DNA of 64,000 bases from Cladopsammia gracilis (Eukaryota > Cnidaria > Anthozoa > Scleractinia > Dendrophylliidae), in NCBI GenBank assembly GCA_022457155.1, contig JAJGOT010000002.1, forward strand, positions 2,188,501-2,252,500, read 5' to 3'. Made by a program: the position numbers and the translations under genes. Shown here in pieces: positions 1-9,915 of this stretch (the stretch's first letter is position 1; the number at the start of each line of letters is the position of its first letter). The notes below the pieces were generated by a model. The model was not told the DNA's origin. It ran no database searches and saw only the letters and a program-made list of their open reading frames with translations.

Positions 1-70
1 ACAGTTAAAAAAGAAAAACATAAAACTTTTTTATACAAGCGCATGAGCAGGCTACCAGTGTAGCCTCTTG

Positions 71-115
71 TTAACTGACAATTGGCCGAAAAAATAGTAG
101 TTAACTGACAATTGG
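71..115. repeat. 15-bp direct repeat, two copies 30 bp apart
   Basis: The word TTAACTGACAATTGG occurs at 71-85 and again at 101-115. It may be the edge of an element that starts left of the window. Nothing else is recognisable in 1-309. Confidence 0.6.
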
Positions 116-309
116 GTACCCCTATTAGCACCCTCATTTAGCAGTGCTAGATTATTAAATTTGTCGTGTGTTTGGCCTTGTTTACAAAATGGTAAAGTAA
201 GCTCACTGTAGCTGTTGAGAAAAAGCTGCGCCGGGTTTACAGCTCTTTACAGGCAAATTCACCACGAGAAACAACTTCAAGCATCACGCTTCAGTGAATG
301 TTCTGATAC

Positions 310-666
310 CTATAGAATGAATTGAATTCCATTGTAATAATTTGATTCAACAATATGAATTGATAAATTGAGACAATTGGCCACAGCTTGAATGATAATC
401 GCATCAGCCCATGTTCCCTGACATGACATATTACTCAAATATTCTTGCCAGGAGTGTTCAATATTATTCTCAATAAACTGTTCTGGGTTATATACTAAAG
501 ACTCAATGCCAAGACCACGCATGTAAAAATGGTTGGTAGCATTGCCATACAATTGATGTGATACGGCACGAAAAAAACAATCGCCACCTCCTCCAACATC
601 AAGAGCAACTCTATTTAATTCATAGAACCTACTTTCTAGTAGTGAAACTGAATCTATGGCACCTCA
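310..666 (-). pseudogene. OTU-like cysteine protease domain, fragment
   Basis: The minus strand reads through from about 664 to 310. It contains the OTU active-site block GGGGDCFFRAVSHQLYG (Asp and nucleophile Cys of the D-G-x-C-hydrophobic motif, here DCFF) and downstream GTWADAIIIQAVANCLNLSI, which fits the conserved W-(A/G)-(D/N) region and the following helix. OTU proteases remove ubiquitin; in invertebrate genomes the domain is also common as TE cargo. The distal block with the catalytic His is absent: the frame stops at 310 and I cannot find it in 240-310. There is no start codon and a TGA lies just upstream at 664-666. It is therefore a piece of a protein, not a gene. The assignment to the OTU fold is fairly secure, the parent element is unknown. 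Confidence 0.7.
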
Positions 667-747
667 AGCATCAAAAGCAACCATTATAAACAATTGATAA
701 TTTTGTTTTACGAAATAATAGATTTCAAAATATATTTCTTGCTTTAA

Positions 748-2622
748 GGTTACAGTGTACCTTTTGATCGAAAATTTATTGAAATTTTTTTGGCGTTAAA
801 ATAAAGTTTATGGGACGAACTTTCATCCAAAAAAAAATATCGAAAAATAGTGAAAATTGACGGAGAAATGACGGTATAACTTTTGTGGGCGGAGTTTGTT
901 TATTCAGCGATATGTTTTTTTAAGCGCCGTTTTCTCAAAGTTAATAGGGAGCTTACGAATCGACGACTTTCGCACGACGACGCCGTTGGATTGCGTGACA
1001 TGCCTACTGCGCATACTTTTGTGGGCAGTTGCCGGCTTCGAGCCAAAGTCGACGACGTTGTTTTGAGCAAATTGACGGCTTCGCCAAAACAGCAGAACGT
1101 GAGGTGTGTTTTCGAAGTTTTCTCTCGTTAATTCAGGGGATCTGCCAGATAATTCAAGAATCACATCAGGGAGATGTTCTTGACATAAATGTTTCTGACT
1201 TTTTGTCTGTTTTCATTCAAGTAACGCCCCAAAATATCAAGTAGAAATATGGCAAGTGAAACAAGTGAAACGCCAAGTGACACGAAAAGTAAGGATGAGA
1301 TTGCTGAATGAAAACTCGTTTATGTTAATCACACCTTATTGAAGGATAAGACATTTGCTTTTGTTTAACGAATTTTCAAAGAAATTAAAAGGGGTGTATA
1401 TTTTATAGTCGGGTCTATAGTTAAAAATAGGAAAATATTTTACTGGCAGCCGGGACTGGAAGCAATACACGCTGCTAGATTTCAAAAAGTTAAGCTTGTA
1501 ATTCGATGAGGTTTTTTATTCTTGTTCTGAGTCATCTTTTAGCCAGCCTGAAGTTGTAGAAACACAAATTTGTCTCGGCATTTCTGCTATGCGAGCGAGC
1601 AGATGATCTGTATCACATTTGAGTTATAGGGACATCTTACATAGGCTTGTAAATGTCGGGCAATTTTCGTTTTCTAAGCTTTGTCCATTTTTGGTCGCTT
1701 CGGCTGTTAGGATAGGTCTGCCGTAGATATTTCGCATTTTAAACAATTCACTTGTCCAGCTGCCCAAGAGATCCAACACCGCCCAACGATTTGTGGCTGT
1801 GGTCGGTCTCAGAGGACGTTATAACATAGCTAGTAAATTCGCGGTGCTTCATATTCCCGTTGTGCACGCTGAAAACGTCAGCAAACAATTGCCTCGAGAA
1901 AAAAAAATATCTCCGCGAGTGACTTCGGCATTTTGCATTCAAAAACGGGGGAAAACTTCAGAAAATAAGCCTGCGGCGCACCCACCAACTTCGTCGTCTT
2001 CATTAGGAATCGTAAATTCAAATTTCTGCAGGACGGCGACGCGGGACTATGACGTGACCCAACGGCGTCGTCGTGCAAAAGTCGTCGTTTCGTAAGCTCC
2101 CTAATTTTTCGCTTGTTGGGGACACTTTAAAGAGCTACAACTCAAAGGGAATTTGTTCGATTTTCCTTAAATTTGGACAGAAGCTAGGCTAACATATAAT
2201 CAACAAAAACTTGTCGGCGAATTTCTTATTTCCAAAAACTTTTTCGTCAAGAGCCATTTCCGTGCGATCATTCCAATTTTTTTTCTCTTCTTTTCGAAAA
2301 TATTCTGTAACTTTTTACTGCAATTGAATATGGGAAATCGCCGACATGTTTTTTTAGCGGTTCGTGTCCGAAAATCCGAGAACAAATCAAATTAGCAAAA
2401 TATAATAATCGCTTTGAGTTATAGCGTTTTAAAGCTGATTCGGACGTTCGAATTTAGACGTCGTAAAAAATTCGACAATTCATTTTATTACCAAATGGTT
2501 TCCATATTTAGGTAGCCAGCTCTATAAGCTTTAATTTGATACCTGGGTTTAGATATATTAAGTGTAATCTTATGACGCTAGAGCTGTTATACTGGAGACA
2601 CCCCCGAAGGTACACTGTAACC
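748..2622. mobile_element. TTAA-flanked DNA element with 16-bp TIRs
   Basis: The left end reads GGTTACAGTGTACCTT at 748-763 and its exact reverse complement occurs at 2607-2622. Both ends are flanked by TTAA (744-747 and 2623-2626). A TTAA target duplication is typical of piggyBac and Kolobok elements. No transposase can be read inside, so this is a non-autonomous copy of 1875 bp. A second inverted-repeat element (945-2103) occupies most of the interior. A 20-codon reading frame at about 1248-1310 begins with a plausible ATG but ends at once, and I give it no function. Confidence 0.72.
945..2103. mobile_element. Non-autonomous element with about 50-bp TIRs, nested
   Basis: The left end begins TAGGGAGCTTACGAA and continues with a CGACGAC-rich stretch to about 1000. 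The right end (2045-2103) is its reverse complement with a few mismatches. The element is about 1159 bp, lies within the TTAA element and has no recognisable coding content. Target duplications are not clear. Open frames on both strands in the ends exist because the TIR is GC-rich and lacks stops. Confidence 0.65.
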
Positions 2623-2648
2623 TTAAGTCTGCTATATTCTTTGCTAAT

Positions 2649-2760
2649 AGAGCTACGTTTAGCGCTCGAAGGCAACTCTCTTGCGTCACGATTTCAATGA
2701 AATCAGGCTACGTTGAGCACTCTAAGGTAACTCTCTTGTCCGCTTTAGGATTTCAATGTG
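2649..2760. repeat. Tandem duplication, about 55-bp unit, two copies
   Basis: Two adjacent copies share GCTACGTT-(T/G)-AGC, AACTCTCTTG and GATTTCAATG in the same order, at 2649-2703 and 2704-2760. They have diverged by several substitutions and a short indel. Around 2925-2985 the phrase TTGCATAATCAAACCG also occurs twice. The stretch 2765-3225 has no gene. Confidence 0.55.
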
Positions 2761-3227
2761 ATGAGTACGACACACAATTGATATTCGATCGTCTTCTTTT
2801 TATAGACTTTATACGCTAAGAACATTTTCTCTCTCTTACTTGTTACTCAAAATCAACACGCTGAAATCGCTTATAAAATGCTTCTTAAAATGCTTGCTTG
2901 ATAAATTTTTACGTCTTTTGCGTACTTTTGCATAATCAAACCGTAATGGCAATGGTCCATATGTACTCTTGCATAATCAAACCGAAACATTTTTAGTTAG
3001 CTGAATAGACAAAATCTCACCTCTCTTACATACTATTCTATAATCATGACACGTCAACATTTAATAACCATTGAAAAAGCGGACAAAGATACACGCACAA
3101 TGTCACCTATAAAACTCAAAAAGCAAACAAACGTACAGGGTGAGATTTCTTAGCTTCGTCGAGCGCGAAAAGCTGACTTGCTTAATTTTAAGCCAGTTGA
3201 CTTTAAGCGAGTTGGAAAATCAACTCT

Positions 3228-3776
3228 TTGGCATTCGCGTCGTCCCGGGTAGACAAGGTACAGCAGAACATTCTTACCATTTTTTCTTTTCACAATATTT
3301 CCGGTTGTCACTTGGTAAGCGACTTAAAAATTCGCTCCTCGGGGTTAGTCGTCTTGAGTACACAAGGTGTCACAAAACATTCCTGCCAATTTTTAGAATT
3401 TTCAATCAATTCAGTTGCAACCTGTACCTAAAAGAAATTAAAATGTTCAGCGGAATATGGACTTCTATTTTATCACAGGGGGAAATCCCGCAATCTCTTT
3501 TTGGTCATATTCCTGTGCAAAAAGTCGCGTTTATTTATTTTTTATTTAACATGTGTACACAATCTATTAAGCGATAACCTCATAGCATTGCCTTTGGCAT
3601 TCGCTAAGCAACATGAGAAATCGCTCCTGGCTGTTAGTCGTCCCGGGTAGACAAGGTATAGCAGAACATTCTTACCATTTTTTTTTTCACGATATTTCCG
3701 GTTGTCACTTGTCACTTGGCTTTATCAGAGGGGTAAATCCCGCAATCTCTTTTTCGTCATATTCCCGTGCAAACAA
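3228..3776. repeat. Duplicated non-coding block, about 85-bp and 45-bp modules
   Basis: A module containing GTCGTCCCGGGTAGACAAGG, AGCAGAACATTCTTACCATT and TATTTCCGGTTGTCACTT is present at 3236-3316 and 3638-3719, with a more degraded copy at 3346-3418. A second module, TCCCGCAATCTCTTTTT followed by GTCATATTC, is at 3484-3520 and 3737-3772. The order module 1 then module 2 is kept, so the block was duplicated as a unit. Frames crossing it do not resemble proteins. Confidence 0.6.
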
Positions 3777-5523
3777 ACGTTTGAGGAGCTTACTTACAAC
3801 TTCCTCTATTATACTCGGCGTTTATTCGGGGCCCGGCGTTTAATTGAGAAAATACGGTAACAGTTAAGCGACATTCTATTAATTATACTAAATTAACTAT
3901 TGTTGTTGTTAATAAAAGCAACATAGTTTTTTACTAACAGCAAAGCTATTTTGTGACTTTTACCTGCCTCGCTGCGTGACCAGGTGACATATTAACCGAT
4001 ATTATATGCGAAAGGTACCAGGGACGAAGAGCGTTGACCTTGATCTCCGTGATGGCGTCAAGTGGCGTGGTCAAAGTTATTCTGAGTTTTTATCGAGATG
4101 ATGACAAAGGATCGGCATTCGAATGACACATAAGTCGCATACCGTTTGACATGACAGAGCACAATTCAATGGACATAACCCTGTTCTAAGATAAGACGCG
4201 TCTTATTTAAGTCGCGTCTAAAATAAGATACGAATGCTTATTTTGTACTGTTTATACAATCAGTTCGCATCTTATTTAAGTCGCATCTTAGATAAGACGA
4301 GTCTTATTTTTCTGATCTTATTTTCTAATCTGTCAGACGATTAGTTCTCCGGCACATCCACACAGGAAACAATGAGCATAAAGCTTAAGTAGATAGGAAA
4401 ATATAACTTGAAAAAAACATTTCCTCCAACGTTCGTGTGTACATTATATGAACTACAGGATCACTAAAACAATAAACAATGGATAGCTCTCGTCGGCCTT
4501 TTCGCTCGAACGGGGAGTTAGACAAGGTTGTCCGTTGTTGCATTATAATTCAGTATTATTTTATTTTGTATTAAATTTTCCACCGCATAAATATACTCCC
4601 GCAGAAAAAATTACTTGTTTTAATGATGTATATCGGCTTAACAGGAACTTTTAAACAGTGAACAAACATATTGCTCTCATAACTCCGAGGCCGCCAGCAC
4701 AACAGTCATCTACATTCCCGATTCAACTCCAGACACGTCCTCAAAAGAAACAGACTGTCATCATGATACTGATACGTTTTTACAATAACGTACAATAATT
4801 CACTCACTAGTTGTCTCGTTGTTTATGTTCATGTTGAAGCCACAACAGCAACCACAACTATAAGAACTATACAAACCTCCGGTCAGGAAGAAAACTTGCA
4901 GTTTAATACCGATGCCTTGGATTTTATTTATACTTGACCAGAAATCGGCAAACAAAAATTTTAGCTGTCTCGACCCGCAAAAATTTCCTCCCGCAAAACA
5001 AATTCACTCCGACAATCTGCAAAATTTCCTTGTGCACAGTAGCTAGATCAACAAAACTATGACGTCTTTCCCATACTATTGCAAAATAAAACCGTAATAG
5101 CTATTATTCAGTATACCAAAATAGAACAAACACTGATAGGTAACGTGAGATATCGAAACTTAATAAGAACTTTAACACCTTTGCGGTAACGAAATGTAAG
5201 ATATGGCAACGTCATGACAAGTTCTGACATCCCAATACCCTAGGGAAATTAACAATAGGTCCGGGGGTGCTCCCCAAAAATTATAGTGCCAGTATGTGAT
5301 GCCGTTCTTGAAATCCTAACCGGTTTAACCAACCATATCCTCAATGCCCTAATATAGCTTCTATAAAGAAGAAAGAAGAACCCCCCCGGACAAAAGTACA
5401 CAAAATTTAACAAAGAAACCTTTGTTAACAACTTTTTTCCCGTTTTTAGCTTACTGATTCCGAAATCTCGTTTAATGTGCATGCGCATTAACGAGAAAAG
5501 GTCAACAAAGTATTAGAAACTAA
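3777..5523. other. Non-coding stretch
   Basis: I see no gene. AT-rich unique sequence with a short palindromic patch at 4185-4320 (listed separately) and poly-C/poly-G runs near 5265 and 5383. An 80-codon frame on the minus strand at 5249-5488 has no protein-like character. Confidence 0.5.
4185..4320. repeat. Palindromic repeat patch, TCTTATTTAAGTCGC words
   Basis: ATAAGACGCGTCTTAT at about 4192-4207 is a perfect 16-bp palindrome. The phrase GTCTTATTTAAGTCGC or a one-base variant then recurs at about 4200-4216 and 4269-4286, and a third half-palindrome (ATAAGACGAGTCTTAT) lies at about 4294-4309. This may be a small fold-back element. Confidence 0.45.
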
Positions 5524-5935
5524 TATATATAGATAGCCCAAGGCTAACAGCGGCGCACTTTGAACAAGCTTAACTAAGGTGAAACTTAACTAAGGTAAAA
5601 GGTTGGAAGCACAAGAATTAAGATTGACGAACGGGTTTTCAATTTTAGCAATTCTCAAAAACCGTATTACGCGACCGTCTGCACAGTACATTTTTATAGA
5701 CCGTACAAAAGTTCACAAAAACAACTTTTCTCTGTCTAGAATAACTAGTATCACTAGTTTCCGAATAAAATACAGTTTTTGTTTGTCAAAAATTGCCCGA
5801 CAAACTGATTTGAAAATCAAAAATTGCAAAAATACAGAAACATATTTGCATAAGGCGATGCGAGTGAAGATAGAACTGTACTATAAAATCAAAGTCTTGT
5901 TTTGTTTACATAAAATCGCTTTTCAAACTATCTAA
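5524..5935 (+). repeat. Dispersed repeat A, copy 1
   Basis: Begins with TATATATAGATAGCCC and continues with CTTAACTAAGGTGAAACTTA and AGCACAAGAATTAAGATTGA. The same sequence returns at 63645-64000 in the same orientation and at 50430-50772 in reverse. The family starts at the same point in all three copies, which marks a true 5' boundary. The 3' limit is unclear. No coding capacity; class unknown (SINE-like, MITE or the end of a larger element). Confidence 0.75.
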
Positions 5936-6499
5936 TGAATGAACACATAAAAATGGACAACACAATCTTCTTTCGAAAAAATTTCTTCAAATCTCCATTA
6001 GTTTACGTTTAAAAGCAAAACGCTTTAATTATAGCTCATCGAGTTCAAGCTTTCTTCGATGAAATTCAAGAGATCGATACAACTGAATTTAAGCACGTAT
6101 TAAAATCAATTCTCCAAAACAAACAATAACACCAATAAAAAGTCACTCACAGATTGATATCAACATAAATTCTCATCGAAAACTGTGATCTGTTTTACCT
6201 TTAAGTCCCTCGCTTGCTTGGAAATTCAAATCTCCGCTTCTGGTTCTGAAATCCGTAGAAAGCAAACATCTCCCGCATTTGATAAAAACATAATATATGA
6301 AGTTCCTCGAAGCAAGATTTTATCCCTGAAAGCTCGTCTTTTTCCACTAAAGCGGCTTCTGAGTATCCCTTAATTAGTATCCTTGTCTTGAGTAGCAAAC
6401 CGCGAAATATTCAGGGAAATAACGCCTTTAATTTAAACGGTTTTCTCCGCTTAGTAAATTCACAGCAAAACATCAAAGTGTATTTCTAGCTGACGTGAC
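5936..6499. other. Non-coding stretch
   Basis: No gene found. It may contain the continuation of repeat A (about 5936-6100) and sequence joining it to the LINE fragment that follows. Confidence 0.4.
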
Positions 6500-6776
6500 A
6501 TTCGGCCGTGTAACCGCGCGAAAAAAAAGCCTCGCTTTGGTTTCAACATGACGTCGTACGCGCATGTTTTGCGACGTCATACGCGCCCGCGAGCTAGTCC
6601 TGCGCGACAGCAGAGCTAGTCCGGCCCTGCGCGACGGCGGGCGGATGGAGGGCGGGCACACGCGCGCCCGCAAAACATTCCGCTAGCCATGGCCATGAAA
6701 AATGACGGGCACAGGTTCTGGTTCTATGAGTATGGGGCTGCGCAGCCAGGCCTTCGGCCTGGCAAGTGCTCCGCTA
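6500..6776 (-). mobile_element. 5' end of an L1/Tx1-like LINE, fragment
   Basis: Read on the minus strand from 6776 this begins TAGCGGAGCACTTGCC, passes GGCTGCGCAGCC, CCCATACTCATAGAACC and CATGGCTAGCGGAATGTTT, and matches the start of the LINE at 47015 on the plus strand. It is GC-rich (with a CpG-rich tract near 6590-6670) unlike its surroundings, as expected of a LINE promoter region. Two hairpin-forming palindromes (GGCTGCGCAGCC and AGGCCTTCGGCCT) sit at the start. It stops inside the 5' region, so no protein is encoded. Confidence 0.7.
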
Positions 6777-6919
6777 TAAAATTGTTCCTGTGTTAACAAA
6801 TATCATCAATCATTTCAGTTTGTGTTTGTTCATTATTGGAAGAACTCGATTTTCTGATTTTATAGAAAAATTCATTGATAGTGAGTGCCCCATAGTTTTA
6901 TTTTTAATTATTGTAGGAA

Positions 6920-9915
6920 TGTAGGGTATCCCCTCCACAAGAAATTGTTAATTTAGCGAAAATATACGGCAGAGGATCAGACAGGGCTTTGAATAGATAC
7001 GAGACTGCCGTAAATGAACCAGCACGTAAACTAGCATAGAAGATACTACAATGCTTATTAAAAGAGACATTCTGTTTGAAAAAGCAAGGGAGATAGTTAG
7101 GTCTGGAGACAGCTTCACTTTCAAGAAAGGTAAATCTCGGTCAAAATTGGAGAGTAAACTAGTATCATCAAAGAGAAAGTACAGTCAACTCCTGTTATAG
7201 CGGACACCCTCGGGACCGCGATTTGGTGTCCGTAATAGCAAGAGTCTGTAATAACGGGATGCAAGATTTTTTTTAATTTTAAACCATATTTACAGTAGGG
7301 GGTCACATTTGTGTTCATTTTCATTAACTCCAGTACCTTTTTCAGACCCATTGTCGCACGTAGAGAGTGTCAGAACTTTATTTTCAAACAGAACAGAACT
7401 TAACAGAACAGAAGTTACGTACCCTTTGTGTACAGTAGTTCTAAGCACGTAAACAACAATCATCGTATGTTGCAGCAATGTCCACACACATGCATCGTTA
7501 TGGTTTCGTACTGTACTGAAGTAAAGTAATCTACATTTCTAAAAAAAATTATTTTCAAGGAAAAACCTGAAAATCAGCTATTGATTGCATCAGCTATCAC
7601 ATTGTCTTAAAATATTGTTCCAATCGGCTCTGTGTACTTCTCCTTTGAATTACAACTTCCCCCACTTTGTCGCCAAGGAGACGAAATTCAATCGACCAAA
7701 AAAGACAAAGACAATTTCAAAAAGCAGAAAAAATAGACTTGATGTATGTGTGCAAATATTCCAAGATGCTGCTCGGTGTCCGTTATAACAAGAGAGAAAA
7801 CAATAAAATTGTGACGTTGGGACCAAATAAAGTGTCCGTAAGTCCATAGTAGCGGGAGTTTGTTTCAGTCAAACGTCTGTAACTTTCGCCGGGGATTTAG
7901 CTGCTGTCCGTAACAGTGGGGTGTCCGTACTAGCAGCGTGTCCATAATAGCGAGGTGTCCACAAGGCGGGAGTTGACTGTACGCCACAGAAAGTTCCCGA
8001 AAGGAACATACTTCACAACTTATGGCAGATATTGAAGGGAAACAAAAGCAAATGAAATACAAGCAGTTGCAACAGAGTAAAGCCCAAGCTTCTAAAGACT
8101 GGGAAATTTGTGAAAGGCTTCAGAAGGAGATGAATACTTTAAGGAGAAACATTTTTGCTTAGCCCAGATGTGAAATATAAGTCTAAAGATGCAAAAAGGA
8201 AACTGTTGCAATTGCCTCTTGCTGCAATAAGGATAAAAGAAAATGCAAACAACGCAATCTATCTTGTCTCAAAGGGGATTAATTTGGAGTTGCCAAGAAG
8301 TCTTTTGAGTAGAATGGACAGTGGTTCAAAAGGCGTATATTCAGAGTGTAATGCCTGCCAGTTATGTGAACCAAATACTATCAGCTGCAGATTCAGAAGC
8401 TGAGAGAGCTCCTCCATCTTTAGGAGCTTGTATGGCTTTGAGGATTTAAAATGAAGAAAACGTCAGGTAGAAAATGCATTAAGGGAAGCCAGAGAAATAC
8501 GAGAAGCAGTTAACTCTATTGCTCATATACAGCCTGAAACACAAGATGATGAAATTCGTACAGATAATAGGAGTAATGATTCAGGAATTTTGGAAATAAC
8601 TCATCAATTTTCCCTAGACAAACAGATAACCGAAACTGGTTCAGTATATCAAAATAGTAACCAACTGATTGACGTCTTGTGGTCATGTGAGCTAAACTGG
8701 TTAAGTTTTGTTGAAGTTGTAAAAAACAAAATGCATGGCTATAGCAAAACTGCTATAGTTCAATTGCTTTTGGACTTCACTGGACAAATTCCTATTCTTA
8801 AATTAGATGATGGAGACGAAGGCCTCATCGAACACAGTAGGCAGGCGTTTTTCCTCAGTGAGAGATTAGTGGAAAACAGTTCTTCGGATTATGATGGTGA
8901 AAATATACAATCGGAAACAGAAGACGTTTATAGTGACTACTGAGACATTATCCATGACACTTTACAACCTGAAGAAAGAGAGATTGTAAGAAGCTTAATC
9001 AGGTTCGCCTTAATGCTAAAAGAAAGGCAGAAAAACGAATTGAAGAAGCCAGGTTTCTGCGAAGAAGAAGAGGGGAAAATGTTGGAAACAGACTCAAAGA
9101 ATGCCCAGATATTGGTCACACCATTGAGTTATGTAAAGAGTACAGGAGCGGGAGCAGATAGTTGGCGGAGAACTGGAGTGTTGACCTTAGATGGTAATCG
9201 TTAAGTCCAAAAAAGGCCACATTTGGCAGAAAAAAGAACATCTGGAAAGACTTTACCAAAGAAAGTTTGCATATGGCACAGTTGTGCAACTCTTTGTCGC
9301 GAGAAACACGCGACGGAGCTCAGTCAATCGCTACAAAGGTCTTACGAGGGCAAGAAAGGGCTTTTCATTGAGGTATAACCCAGACCAACATTGGTGTGCA
9401 GCATTATATAGAGGGCTTGATGCTCTTCAGCTAAAGGATGGTACCGATGTTTTGAACATGAACCGTGATGACCAGGCTGGGTTTCGTTTGGATACACTTG
9501 CAACCCATTCCAAACGTGCAACTTTATGCATAGCAGATGAGGCGCCATTGACAACTAAGAGTGAGTATGTAAACAAATACTCATCAACGCTTCAAACAAC
9601 ATCGTACAACTTTTCAGGAACAGGTACAACAGCTGAAATTTGTGCTGGAATTGTTAAAGCCACTCCTATTCATAGTATGAATCCTGCTCAGCATGCTCAT
9701 GATTTAGAGGTCATTGAGACATATTCGGATGTGAAACCAGCGTTTGTAAACAATTTGACTAATGAGAGGAAAAGCAACGTGTGCAAACGAGTAGATGGTG
9801 GCCATGATGAGGGACCGGCACACAAGGAGGTTCAGTTTTGGTACACTAACAATCACCTCAAAAAGTCTTCTGCAGTTCTGATTGTTTCAACAAGAGACAG
9901 TGGTTCCAGCAACAA
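6920..9915 (+). pseudogene. Unnamed multi-exon TE-like gene, N-terminal half
   Basis: Coding pieces on the plus strand run 6945-7180, 7982-8163, 8164-8412, 8430-8943, 8944-9204 and 9191-9915 with frameshifts between them and a MITE (7182-7979) inserted in the first. The first pieces are charged and coiled-coil-like (many Lys, Glu and Gln). The last piece is a folded domain with runs such as RYNPDQHWCAALYRGLDAL, RDDQAGFRLDT and VDGGHDEGPAHKEVQFW, and an acidic DGGHDEGP motif that could be catalytic. The reading continues after the hAT element at 12356. I recognise the style of a high-copy invertebrate and fish gene family but cannot name it. It is interrupted and frameshifted, so not functional. 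Confidence 0.55.
7182..7979. mobile_element. pogo/Tigger-like MITE with TA duplication
   Basis: Left end CAGTCAACTCC at 7182 and right end GGAGTTGACTG to 7979, with TA on both sides (7180-7181, 7980-7981). CAGT-starting TIRs with TA duplication fit the pogo/Tigger branch of Tc1/mariner. Just inside each end the motif GGTGTCCGTAATAGC and variants recurs several times, in inverted orientation at the two ends; such repeated words often bind transposase. The 798-bp element codes for nothing recognisable. It splits the coding sequence of the surrounding gene. Confidence 0.82.

Noticed and set aside
3140..3577. Plus-strand frame of 145 codons
   Set aside because: It runs through a duplicated non-coding repeat; its second copy at 3613-3843 does not keep the frame.
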